Shown here piece by piece: positions 6,692 through 13,302 of a DNA stretch of 13,302 nt. The stretch comes from Deltaproteobacteria bacterium (GTDB lineage Bacteria; Desulfobacterota; Desulfobacteria; Desulfobacterales; UBA11574): assembly GCA_019313505.1 (NCBI GenBank), contig JAFDBA010000042.1:1-13302 (forward strand), written 5' to 3'. The notes under the pieces are model-generated. The model ran no database searches. It was not told where the DNA came from and saw only the letters and a program-made list of their open reading frames with translations. How positions within the stretch are numbered: position 1 is the stretch's first letter; every line of letters starts with the position of its first letter. The position numbers and the translations under genes are program-made.

Positions 6692-6714
6692 ATCAGCATA
6701 ATGTTTATGCTGAT
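6692..6714. promoter_or_regulatory. Perfect 10-bp inverted repeat upstream of thiD (operator-like or leader hairpin)
   Basis: ATCAGCATAA (6692-6701) and TTATGCTGAT (6705-6714) form a perfect dyad around TGT, centred about 66 bp upstream of the thiD ATG. No T-run follows on the plus strand, so it is not an ordinary thiL-side or thiD-side terminator. It could be a repressor site (CATAAT inside it might be a -10 box) or a hairpin in the thiD leader. Function not known. Confidence 0.5.
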
Positions 6715-6768
6715 GATGGGTTCACATGTAACTTTTCAATTGATACAGATTTTAGGTAGGAGGTTATC

Positions 6769-7572
6769 ATGAAAGTCGCCCTTACAATCGCGGGTTCGGA
6801 TTCTTCAGGCGGCGCCGGAATCCAGGCCGATCTAAAAACATTTCAGGCCCATGGAGTTTTTGGCATGAGTGCCGTTACTGCCGTTACTGTCCAAAATACT
6901 CAAAAAGTGTATGACATTCAGGAGATAGGGCCCCGAATTGTACATGATCAAATTACTTGTCTATTCGATGATGTAACGATCGATGCTGTAAAAATAGGAA
7001 TGGTATCCGGCATTGAATTGATCAAGGCAATCGCAAGAGCGCTAAAGGCCGTTAATCCGCCCCCTGTGGTGCTCGATCCGGTGATGATCTCCAAAAGCGG
7101 ATATCGCTTGCTGAATCAAAATGCCCAGGATGCCCTTGTGGACAATCTTTTTCCCCTGGCCGAAGTCATTACACCAAACATTTATGAAGCCGAAGCACTC
7201 ATCGGCAAAAAAATCAATAATGTGGATGAAATGAAAAACGCTGCACAGAAAATCTTGAACCTGGGGGCAAAAAAAGTGGTGGTCAAAGGGGGGCATCTGG
7301 AAGAAGATCGGGCCACGGACGTCCTTTATGATGGAAAGGAATATAAAGAACTACATAGTCATAGGGTGGAAACGAAAAATACCCATGGTACCGGCTGCAC
7401 TTTTTCTTCAGCCATTGCGGCGAATATTGCACTGGGCAAAACGTTCTTTGAAGCCGTATCACTTGCCAAGGAATATATTACCGGCGCTATAGAACATTCT
7501 CTATCCATTGGTAAGGGCTATGGCCCCACCCATCATTTTTTTGATTTATATGCCAAAGCAGGGATAGGTTAG
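6769..7572 (+). CDS. thiD: Hydroxymethylpyrimidine/phosphomethylpyrimidine kinase
   Basis: Phosphorylates HMP to HMP-P and then HMP-PP, the pyrimidine half of thiamine; cytoplasmic ribokinase fold. The 267-aa length is standard. The N-terminal signature GSDSSGGAGIQAD (9-21) binds the pyrimidine; AVTVQNT follows; VLDPVMISKSG and ITPNIYEAEAL are typical; the anion-hole motif HGTGCTFS carries Cys210. The start is firm, with AGGAGG 5 nt before the ATG. It is a stand-alone ThiD with no ThiE or ThiN fusion. It diverges from thiL and converges on coaD with 14 bp between stops and no visible terminator. Confidence 0.96.
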   Translation: MKVALTIAGSDSSGGAGIQADLKTFQAHGVFGMSAVTAVTVQNTQKVYDIQEIGPRIVHDQITCLFDDVTIDAVKIGMVSGIELIKAIARALKAVNPPPVVLDPVMISKSGYRLLNQNAQDALVDNLFPLAEVITPNIYEAEALIGKKINNVDEMKNAAQKILNLGAKKVVVKGGHLEEDRATDVLYDGKEYKELHSHRVETKNTHGTGCTFSSAIAANIALGKTFFEAVSLAKEYITGAIEHSLSIGKGYGPTHHFFDLYAKAGIG

Positions 7573-7586
7573 AGACGGAAAACAAC

Positions 7587-8075
7587 TCAAGAAGCAATAC
7601 CGAACTTTTCTTTTAATTTCCTGTTGACCACGGGCGGTACCATACTGGTGATGTCACCGCCAAACCGTGCGGCTTCCTTTATTATTGATGAACTGGTAAA
7701 AATCCATCGCAAACTGGTCATCAGGAAAACGGTCTGAACCTCTCTTTTTAACTTGCGGTTCATAAGCGCAAGCTGAAACTCATATTCAAAATCAGATACC
7801 GCACGCATCCCACGCAAAATGGCCATACAGTTCCGACTGACCGCATAATCCACAAGAAGACCGTCAAAAGTCTCCACTGTAATATCCGGATAATTTTCAA
7901 AACTCGATTCAAGCATTTCCACCCGCTCTTCAACGGTAAAAAGAAAATCTTTAACCGGATTATGCAATATGGCCACAATGATCTTGTCAAAAAGTTTAAG
8001 TCCCCTTTCAGCAATATCAATATGACCGTTTGTGACAGGATCGAAGGATCCCGGATATATGGCAATGTTTTTCAT
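7587..8075 (-). CDS. coaD: Phosphopantetheine adenylyltransferase
   Basis: Transfers AMP from ATP to 4'-phosphopantetheine to give dephospho-CoA, the penultimate step of CoA synthesis. The 162-aa size matches the family. Visible motifs are IYPGSFDPVTNGH (6-18, nucleotidyltransferase TxGH), RGMRAVSDFEYE (88-99) and TSSSIIKEAARFGGD (127-141), equivalent to the ISSSxVKE signature. The start ATG at 8075 is preceded by AAAGGA with 9 nt spacing. It lies 201 bp after rsmD on the same strand, a common pairing, but here the gap is filled with repeats, one of which ends 15 bp before the start codon. Confidence 0.96.
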   Translation of the reverse strand: MKNIAIYPGSFDPVTNGHIDIAERGLKLFDKIIVAILHNPVKDFLFTVEERVEMLESSFENYPDITVETFDGLLVDYAVSRNCMAILRGMRAVSDFEYEFQLALMNRKLKREVQTVFLMTSLRWIFTSSSIIKEAARFGGDITSMVPPVVNRKLKEKFGIAS

Positions 8076-8090
8076 TTATAGCAGTCCTTT

Positions 8091-8159
8091 TTTAGTACCC
8101 TAACCCGGACAAGTCGGAACCAAGCAATATTTGCCACCAACCCATAAAGACACCAAGGA
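8091..8159. repeat. AACCCGGACAAG repeat family, copy upstream of coaD
   Basis: The stretch TTTAGTACCCTAACCCGGAC and onward to 8140 aligns, with a few substitutions and 1-nt indels, to 8853-8900 upstream of rsmD. Similarity continues weakly into AAAGACACCAAGGA (8146-8159), matching AAAGGCACGAAGGA in the other copy. Both copies have the same orientation and end just before a Shine-Dalgarno sequence on the minus strand. Confidence 0.75.
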
Positions 8160-8197
8160 TTTTATTATTCTTTCTTGGTGTCTTGGTACCTTGGTAG
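8147..8197. repeat. Inverted repeat plus 8-bp tandem repeat between rsmD and coaD
   Basis: AAGACACCAAG (8147-8157) pairs perfectly with CTTGGTGTCTT (8174-8184) around a 16-nt loop. The right arm is also the first unit of three near-identical 8-mers, CTTGGTGT, CTTGGTAC and CTTGGTAG (8174-8197). The structure sits in the leader between rsmD and coaD and has no T-run on either side strong enough to call a terminator. Confidence 0.6.
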
Positions 8198-8245
8198 CGA
8201 AAAGAAAAAAGTTTTGCCTCAGAATATGCGCGTCTTGAATTTGGA

Positions 8246-8264
8246 TCTTTTTACGAGACTGTCA
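8246..8264 (+). repeat. Dispersed TTTTTACGA repeat fragment, copy 2
   Basis: TCTTTTTACGAGACTGTCA differs from the copy at 6643-6661 at two positions and from the palindromic element's arm at a few. It lies 12 bp beyond the rsmD stop, in the rsmD-coaD spacer. Confidence 0.55.
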
Positions 8265-8276
8265 AAAAAAATCCTT

Positions 8277-8831
8277 CTATACCATATAATTTAAAAATGA
8301 AATAAGTGTTTGCCCGTATTTTCTCTGGTCTGCAATCTCAAACATCAAAATATCTTTCGGGATCGGCTCCAGGGGAGAGTGCTCAACAACAATGCAGGCT
8401 CCTTTTTCCAGAGATCTTGTATGATCAAGGTTGAACAACGCCGGTTTTACCATGCTCTGGTTATAGGGAGGATCTAAAAAGACAAGATTAAAGACCGTGC
8501 TTGCCGATTTTAAACAGCCCAACTTTTTTTTTATGTCCCATCTAATAATAGTAGCATTTTTATCAAAAGAACACGATTTGATGTTACGCTTTATTACAGA
8601 TAATGCACCCTGGTTATTGTCTACAAATACTGCCGATTTAGCTCCCCGGCTTAACGCCTCGATACCCAGGGCTCCGGTCCCTGCAAACAGGTCAAGAACC
8701 ATGGCTTCAAGAACTCGATAGGCAAGGATGTCAAAGATTGATTCGCGCAATCGATCGGCGGTCGGTCTTATGGTCGAACCTTGAACTGAATGCAGCTTTT
8801 TACCTTTCAAGCTGCCGCTTATAATCCTCAA
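8277..8831 (-). CDS. rsmD: 16S rRNA (guanine966-N2)-methyltransferase
   Basis: Methylates G966 of 16S rRNA using SAM. From the TTG at 8831 the protein is 184 aa and begins RIISGSLKGKKL, the family's standard N-terminus; AAAGG lies 7 nt upstream. Longer frames from 8915 would add residues encoded by an intergenic repeat, so I reject them. The SAM-binding motif is DLFAGTGALGIEAL (47-60), the acidic residue after motif II lies in AVFVDNN, and the catalytic motif is DPPY (120-123). It follows the NtrX-like gene by 91 bp and precedes coaD on the same strand. Confidence 0.94.
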   Translation of the reverse strand: MRIISGSLKGKKLHSVQGSTIRPTADRLRESIFDILAYRVLEAMVLDLFAGTGALGIEALSRGAKSAVFVDNNQGALSVIKRNIKSCSFDKNATIIRWDIKKKLGCLKSASTVFNLVFLDPPYNQSMVKPALFNLDHTRSLEKGACIVVEHSPLEPIPKDILMFEIADQRKYGQTLISFLNYMV

Positions 8832-8852
8832 TCCTATACCTTTCAAGAATAA

Positions 8853-8912
8853 TTTAGCACCCAACCCGGACAAGCAGGAACCAAAAACATTTGCCACAAA
8901 GGCACGAAGGAA
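8853..8912. repeat. AACCCGGACAAG repeat family, copy upstream of rsmD
   Basis: Shares AACCCGGACAAG, GGAACCAA and ATTTGCCAC, in order and spacing, with 8091-8159. It fills most of the gap between the NtrX-like gene and rsmD and ends about 21 bp before the rsmD start, close to its Shine-Dalgarno. The AAAGGCACGAAGGA tail resembles direct-repeat elements common in environmental proteobacterial genomes, from general knowledge and not a database match. Confidence 0.75.
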
Positions 8913-8922
8913 CAAACTAGCT

Positions 8923-10284
8923 TTAAGAAATGTTCAAGCTCTTGAGCTTTTTATGTAAATAACTTAGCTTAACCCCAATTGCTTCAGCTGTTGTAGTGAT
9001 ATTGTTGTTATTTTGCAAAAGTTTTCTTTTGATAAATTCTCTTTCAAAAGTTTTTTTAGCGTTTTTCAAAGAATGGCTTAAAAAAAGCTGTGATTCAATC
9101 GGTGCCTTTTCGTCCACAGTTCCCGGATTATAGGGAGCATGTATATCGAATTCGTCAATAACGTCTTTCTCCACCATAATAGCAAGCCGTTCAACAAGAT
9201 TCTTCAGCTCTCTGACATTTCCCGGCCAGGAATAATTACATAATATATCAAGTGTTTTCTGGGCAATTTGCTTTTTTTCACTTCGATCCTGTTTCGCACA
9301 TTCAGCAAAAAAGGTTTCAACAAGAAGAGGAATATCTTCACGGCGATCCCTTAAAGACGGGACCTCTATGGGGATCACATTCAGCCGATAGTAAACATCT
9401 TCTCTGAAATTGCCCTTTTCAATCTCCTTTTCAAGATCTTTATTAGTGGATGCAATGACCCTGACATTTACACTCAATATTCTGCTTCCGCCAACCCGCT
9501 GGAACTGCTTTTCCTGCAATACTCGAAGAATCTTGGACTGGGTCTTTAAGCTCATATCTCCGATTTCATCCAGAAAAATAGTTCCATTGTTGGCCAGTTC
9601 AAATTTCCCGATCTTTTTTGTTGTAGAGTCGGCAAAGGCCCCCTTTTCTTGGCCAAACAGCTCGCTTTCAATAAGTTCTTCCGGAATCGCGGCACAATGG
9701 ACATTAATAAGGGGATAATCTGCACGGGAGCTCAACTGGTGTATGGTGCGAGCAACCAGCTCCTTTCCAGTCCCGTTTTCTCCTGTAATAAGTATCCATG
9801 CATCTGTCGGGGCTGCAACAGCGATCTGTTTTTTCAGGGCTGCAATGGGAGGGCTGTTTCCGGTTATTGAGTGTTTTTCTAAAGTCTTTTTGCGCAGGTA
9901 TCTGTTTTCTTCTTCAAGTCTCCTGAAATTTAAGGCATTGTTAATCGCCACAATGATTTTGTCAATTGAAAGGGGTTTTTCGATTAAGTCGAATGCCCCA
10001 AGTTTTGTGGCTTTAACAGCGGTTTCTATTGTCCCGTGTCCTGATATGATTATAACCTGAATATAAGGATTGTTCTTTTTTATCTCTTTTAATGTTTCAA
10101 TACCGTCAATGCCCGGCATCCAAATATCAAGCAAAACAAGATCCGGGAACGCAGTATCAACAATCTTCAACGCTTCATACCCATTGGCAGCGGTTAAAAC
10201 CTCAAAGCCTTCGTCTGAAAGGAGGCCGCTTAAAGATTGGAGTATGGAAGGTTCATCATCAACAATCAAAATAGAAGGAAACAT
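8923..10284 (-). CDS. ntrX: NtrX-like sigma-54-family response regulator with atypical GAFTGA loop
   Basis: Response regulator of 453 aa: REC domain (1-120) with acidic pair Asp9-Asp10, phosphoacceptor Asp53 (LLDIWMPG), Ser81 and Lys103; AAA+ domain (about 140-370) with Walker A GENGTGKE (168-175), Walker B GTIFLDE (234-240), RLNVIPIEVPSLRDR and the sensor II-type WPGNVRELKN; then a Fis-type helix-turn-helix (TTTAEAIGVKLSYLHKKLKSL). The sigma-54 contact loop reads GAFADS (215-220) in place of GAFTGA, so ATPase parts look intact but sigma-54 remodelling is uncertain. The start has AAGGAG with 9 nt spacing. The gene is 13 nt after the NtrY-like kinase, its probable cognate partner. In known NtrX proteins this loop also diverges, which supports the name. 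Confidence 0.88.
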   Translation of the reverse strand: MFPSILIVDDEPSILQSLSGLLSDEGFEVLTAANGYEALKIVDTAFPDLVLLDIWMPGIDGIETLKEIKKNNPYIQVIIISGHGTIETAVKATKLGAFDLIEKPLSIDKIIVAINNALNFRRLEEENRYLRKKTLEKHSITGNSPPIAALKKQIAVAAPTDAWILITGENGTGKELVARTIHQLSSRADYPLINVHCAAIPEELIESELFGQEKGAFADSTTKKIGKFELANNGTIFLDEIGDMSLKTQSKILRVLQEKQFQRVGGSRILSVNVRVIASTNKDLEKEIEKGNFREDVYYRLNVIPIEVPSLRDRREDIPLLVETFFAECAKQDRSEKKQIAQKTLDILCNYSWPGNVRELKNLVERLAIMVEKDVIDEFDIHAPYNPGTVDEKAPIESQLFLSHSLKNAKKTFEREFIKRKLLQNNNNITTTAEAIGVKLSYLHKKLKSLNIS

Positions 10285-10297
10285 ATGCTTTAACTCC

Positions 10298-12532
10298 TTA
10301 AACAGGAAGTTCTATAATAAATCTTGCACCCCGCGGATGGTTGTCATGCACACGTATCATGCCGTTATGATCAGCGACAATCGCGCTTACAATCGCAAGC
10401 CCTAAACCCATGCCGGCTTTTTTTGTTGAAAAATAAGGTTCAAAAAGCCGAGTCTTATCTTCATCGGAAATGCCCTTTCCATTGTCTGTAACTTCTAATC
10501 GCACGATCTTTAAAATTGGATCATGGGTTAACGCAATCAAAATACTGCCGTCATTCTTTACAGATACAACGGCATTGTCAATAAGATTAATCATCGCCTG
10601 CTTGATCTGTTGACGATCAAGGTTAAGAAGTGGAATGTCGTCTATAATGTTGAACTCAAAATTAGTATTTTGATGACCCTCTTTGTAAAGAGCCAGGGTC
10701 TCTTCAATTATCGGCGGCAAATCGCAGGGCTTTGGATTTGCTGTGGGAAATCTTGCAAAGGCTGAAAATTCGTTCACAAGATTTCGAATTATTTTTACCT
10801 GATCAGTGATTGTCTGTGTACATTCATCAAAAACCGGCTGGTTAAGCTCCTTGGAATACTTTCGCTTAAGACGCTGGGCTGAAAGCGATATCGGAGTCAA
10901 TGGATTTTTTACTTCATGTGCAATCCTGCGAGCGACTTCACGCCATGCAACCATACGCTGGGCCTTTTCAAGTTCCGTCAGATCATCAAACACCATTACG
11001 ATGCCCACGTGCTGACCGGAGTCATCTTTAAGGGCATTTATATGAATCAAAAAACTCATAGGGCTTCCACCTATGGTCAGTTTTAACGGTAACTCCACGG
11101 CACGGTTTCGTGATGTTTTAAGATTCTCCATGAATTCTTCGGCAAGATTCAGAAGCTGTCCATCTAAAAGTTTTTTATAACTTTTATTGATGATTGCATC
11201 TGACTTGAGGTGCAACATTTTTTCAGCCGACTTGTTGATCGTGGAAATGAACCCGCCTGCGTCAAGGGTAATTACACCGGCAGAGACATTTTCAAGAACG
11301 ATTTCCATGTACTGCCGTCTTTTTTCAATCTCAACATTCTGTTCTCGAAAAAGGCGAGCAGAAAGCTCCAGTTGATCCCTGCCGATCCGCAAATCTCTGG
11401 TCATTTTATTAAATGAATCAACAAGGCTCCCGATTTCATCGTCGGCCACAAGGCCGATACTGAAACTCAAATCTCCTTCCGCAACTCTGTGGGTTCCTTC
11501 AGCGAGTTCCATGATCGGTATGGTGATCGTTTTCGCCAGGAAGAAGCCAAACCATACAGCACAAAACACAACCAAAAGCCCCACAATTGAAAGGGTTATA
11601 TAGTAGGTAACCAGAATCGGTTTCTTAAGAAGCTTTATCTGCTGGTATTCTTCAAAACCTCTTGAAATGGATACCATATTTTCGGAAAGGTCCGGCGGCA
11701 TCAGTCTGGTTAACACAACAAACGCCTCTGTATTAGTACGCTTTACTCCAAAGGGGATGGTTCCAATAGTTCTTATTAGCTCTCCTGCTATCATACTTTC
11801 AGAAATTGACCTGACACCTTTTTGCGGCATTTCTTTTAGAAGATTATCAGCAGAAACAACCCCAAAAGGAGCATTTTCCAATTCTGGCGAAAGAGCAAAT
11901 GTAAGGCGATTTGCATTGGCGTCATAAAGTTCAACGGCATTAAGGTTAAACTCTCGCTGTACAACCTGAATGTAACGGGAAAGTGCTTTTTTCTTTGCGG
12001 GATCCAAAAGTTTTTTTGTTTCTATCTGATATGATATTCTCTCCATAAAAAACTGACTGCTCTCTTCAGCTTGCCAATATAAACTTCGGCCCACAAGCAA
12101 TGAATTTTCGAGAGCCTTTTCTACAGGAGCGCTAAACCAGAATTCAATACTGTTTGTAATAAAGGTGATGGAGAAGAAAAAAAGTATAATGGTCGGCAAA
12201 AGCGAAAGCGTTATAAAAGCTACCACGAGTTTCGTTCGAAGCTTTGCGCCCATCACTTTGCGTTTTCTATCGTAAAGAAGCTTTACCAAATTTCTAAAGA
12301 CAAGAAATATTAGCAGGATAAGCAACAGCAGGTTGATGTTGATCAATATAAACATCAGGATTGTATTGGAAATGGGGATGCCGGCTCCAAAATGTATTAT
12401 CCTGTTCTCGGCAAAAGTCAGTAGGGCAACCACTGCAATGATGGCAAAAATAATAATGACTTCGCGTTTTCTTCTGTTGCGCTCTTCTTCCGAGATATAA
12501 GATGCCGGCTTTTTATATCTTTTATTTCCCAT
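10298..12532 (-). CDS. ntrY: NtrY-like membrane sensor histidine kinase
   Basis: Sensor kinase of 744 aa. A basic cytoplasmic start is followed by three N-terminal membrane helices (about 24-42, 57-82, 105-128), a large periplasmic region, a further helix pair-end near 300-325 (ITLSIVGLLVVFCAVWFGFF) leading to HAMP, and then a PAS domain (YMEIVLENVSAGVITLDAGG). HisKA carries His539 in IAHEVKNPLTP, the NtrB/NtrY-type H-box; the catalytic domain has LIDNAVVSVKNDG, DNGKGI and FEPYFSTKKAGMGLGLAIV. This order matches NtrY. It lies 14 nt after the DUF4390 gene with no clear Shine-Dalgarno before its ATG, so it may depend on translational coupling. With the NtrX-like regulator it forms a two-component system; the signal is unknown. 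Confidence 0.9.
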   Translation of the reverse strand: MGNKRYKKPASYISEEERNRRKREVIIIFAIIAVVALLTFAENRIIHFGAGIPISNTILMFILININLLLLILLIFLVFRNLVKLLYDRKRKVMGAKLRTKLVVAFITLSLLPTIILFFFSITFITNSIEFWFSAPVEKALENSLLVGRSLYWQAEESSQFFMERISYQIETKKLLDPAKKKALSRYIQVVQREFNLNAVELYDANANRLTFALSPELENAPFGVVSADNLLKEMPQKGVRSISESMIAGELIRTIGTIPFGVKRTNTEAFVVLTRLMPPDLSENMVSISRGFEEYQQIKLLKKPILVTYYITLSIVGLLVVFCAVWFGFFLAKTITIPIMELAEGTHRVAEGDLSFSIGLVADDEIGSLVDSFNKMTRDLRIGRDQLELSARLFREQNVEIEKRRQYMEIVLENVSAGVITLDAGGFISTINKSAEKMLHLKSDAIINKSYKKLLDGQLLNLAEEFMENLKTSRNRAVELPLKLTIGGSPMSFLIHINALKDDSGQHVGIVMVFDDLTELEKAQRMVAWREVARRIAHEVKNPLTPISLSAQRLKRKYSKELNQPVFDECTQTITDQVKIIRNLVNEFSAFARFPTANPKPCDLPPIIEETLALYKEGHQNTNFEFNIIDDIPLLNLDRQQIKQAMINLIDNAVVSVKNDGSILIALTHDPILKIVRLEVTDNGKGISDEDKTRLFEPYFSTKKAGMGLGLAIVSAIVADHNGMIRVHDNHPRGARFIIELPV

Positions 12533-12546
12533 GATAACTGGTCGAT

Positions 12547-13131
12547 CTAGTAGATGAAATCTATGGTATACAAATCAGTTTCAAAGTTCCATAGTGAAAC
12601 AAAAAAGAAGACATAATGCAGATAAAAAGGAAGGGTTACTTTGCTAAGTTCAGCCTCAGTTCTTATTTGATAATGCCCACCTTTTTCAAGCTTGCCAAGA
12701 GAGACAACTTTCAGGCTGTCAATTTCAGCCATTAATTTCCGGGCTTCCGGGAAAGATTGTGTAACATGTTGTTTGCCACCGTCCCAGGATCGTTTTACAA
12801 CAAATTCTTCTTTCAAATTATTGTACTTGATGGTATTTGTGGCCTTTATATCAGCTATCTTTTTATCGAGCCATAAATTGCGCACCTTGTAAAGGCTAAT
12901 GAAGAATGAAAATGTGGTGGGGACACCACTTGATATAGCTTTTTCCATTTCTTCTCTAAAAGCACCTTCAACATTAAGGTAAACAAGAAGGTCGTCCCGT
13001 GTATTTGTAACAATGATGTTTGTTAACCTGGCATCTTGGGCAAAAGATAGATTCTGGGCAAAAAAGATTATGCCAAGGATCCAGACACATATTTTGCGAT
13101 TTCTTGATGAGATCATATAAATATAATGCAT
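12547..13131 (-). CDS. DUF4390 family exported protein
   Basis: Predicted periplasmic or membrane-attached protein of 194 aa, function unknown. The ATG at 13131 gives a signal peptide: basic residues 10-13, hydrophobic core ICVWILGIIFF, and a likely cleavage after SFA (residue 31). An ATG at 13116 is an equally possible start; neither has a Shine-Dalgarno. Features recalling DUF4390 are ARLTNIIVTNTRDDLLVYLNV, a FSFFISLYKVRNLWLDKKI segment and the C-terminal YHYVFFFVSLWNFETDLYTI-type hydrophobic end. In proteobacteria DUF4390 genes commonly sit beside ntrY-ntrX-like genes, often after rsmB, which fits here; rsmB would lie beyond the right edge. The upstream palindromic repeat ends 6 bp from the start codon. 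Confidence 0.78.
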   Translation of the reverse strand: MHYIYMISSRNRKICVWILGIIFFAQNLSFAQDARLTNIIVTNTRDDLLVYLNVEGAFREEMEKAISSGVPTTFSFFISLYKVRNLWLDKKIADIKATNTIKYNNLKEEFVVKRSWDGGKQHVTQSFPEARKLMAEIDSLKVVSLGKLEKGGHYQIRTEAELSKVTLPFYLHYVFFFVSLWNFETDLYTIDFIY

Positions 13132-13137
13132 AAAATT

Positions 13138-13302
13138 TTGATGGCGTCGTAAAAAGTCCCATCTACTGCGTTGTAGTATTTTTGCAGACATTAGGCATAC
13201 TACATGTATGGCCTCGTTCCTGAAAAAATACTACGCCTTGTATATGAACCTTTTTACTTAGCCATCTATAGTTGAATTCCTGACTTTTTACGACGCCATC
13301 AA
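13138..13302. repeat. 165-bp imperfect palindromic element (MITE- or REP-like)
   Basis: The outer arms are perfect 21-bp inverted repeats: 13138-13158 (starting TTGATGGCGTCG) and 13282-13302 (ending CGACGCCATCAA). Inside, 13172-13187 pairs with 13220-13235 (14 of 16; core GTAGTATTTTT), and the centre AGGCATAC-TACAT-GTATGGCCT (13193-13214) forms a terminal hairpin. The right half also carries a second, degenerate arm-like motif, CTTTTTACTTAGCCATC (13250-13266). There is no transposase ORF. The window ends exactly at the right arm, so the element could extend further. Confidence 0.85.

Larger units (their letters stand above)
6366..6768. other. Divergent thiL-thiD intergenic region (403 bp)
   Basis: This spacer holds, from the thiL side: unassigned sequence 6366-6447; a possible leader ORF (6448-6543); a minus-strand promoter (6578-6606); a dispersed-repeat fragment (6643-6661); a perfect inverted repeat (6692-6714); and the thiD ribosome site AGGAGG 5 nt before its ATG. 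I could not find a convincing plus-strand promoter for thiD, although CATAAT falls inside the inverted repeat. No TPP riboswitch is recognisable on either strand. Confidence 0.6.

Noticed and set aside
6366..6768. TPP riboswitch controlling thiL or thiD
   Set aside because: Looked for the conserved CTGAGA and the downstream CTGGATAATGCCAGCG-like block on both strands and found neither.
8832..8915. N-terminal extension of RsmD by 28 residues
   Set aside because: RsmD proteins begin at RIISGS; the extension is encoded by the dispersed repeat, and a TTG with a Shine-Dalgarno sits exactly at the expected start.
13132..13191. N-terminal extension of the DUF4390 protein by 20 residues
   Set aside because: The added residues are encoded by the palindromic element and would place a charged segment before the signal peptide.

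Overview
The window is about 13.3 kb of moderately AT-rich chromosome from a Gram-negative bacterium, most likely a Desulfobacterota (deltaproteobacterial, Desulfobacterales-like) species. That assignment is inferred from protein character, the DUF4390-ntrY-ntrX gene order, outer-membrane lipoproteins, a SPOR protein and the many short dispersed intergenic repeats; no taxonomic marker settles it. Nearly everything is chromosomal housekeeping or signalling. I see no phage, plasmid, CRISPR or intact transposon genes.

Layout: a tRNA-Leu(CAA) gene with CCA and terminator (20-172, minus). A minus-strand pair encoding a membrane histidine kinase (1482-2960) and a lipoprotein with a coiled coil and two SPOR domains (371-1471), an arrangement like GlrK/QseE-QseG. 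A truncated tungstate-type ABC permease relic (3147-3566) and a 61-residue unknown protein (3580-3765). A plus-strand pair, queF (3975-4388) overlapping a large lipoprotein gene (4381-5340). Then thiL (5355-6365, minus) and thiD (6769-7572, plus), divergent around a 403-bp spacer with a good promoter, a possible leader ORF, a perfect 10-bp inverted repeat and a dispersed-repeat fragment. Finally a minus-strand block running from the right edge: DUF4390 protein, NtrY-like kinase, NtrX-like regulator, rsmD and coaD (13131 down to 7587).

Functional links: ThiD and ThiL flank one spacer and supply thiamine diphosphate (HMP phosphorylation and thiamine-phosphate phosphorylation). QueF makes preQ1 for queuosine. 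CoaD makes dephospho-CoA and RsmD methylates 16S rRNA. The NtrY/NtrX-like pair and the orphan kinase with its lipoprotein are envelope or metabolic sensing systems.

The most unusual points are: a 165-bp palindromic element whose end lies 6 bp from the DUF4390 start codon; a second repeat family placed just upstream of both coaD and rsmD; an NtrX-like AAA+ regulator with GAFADS in place of GAFTGA; a QueF lacking the usual catalytic His; and the kinase/SPOR-lipoprotein pair. I did not find a clearly new multi-gene defence or mobile system.
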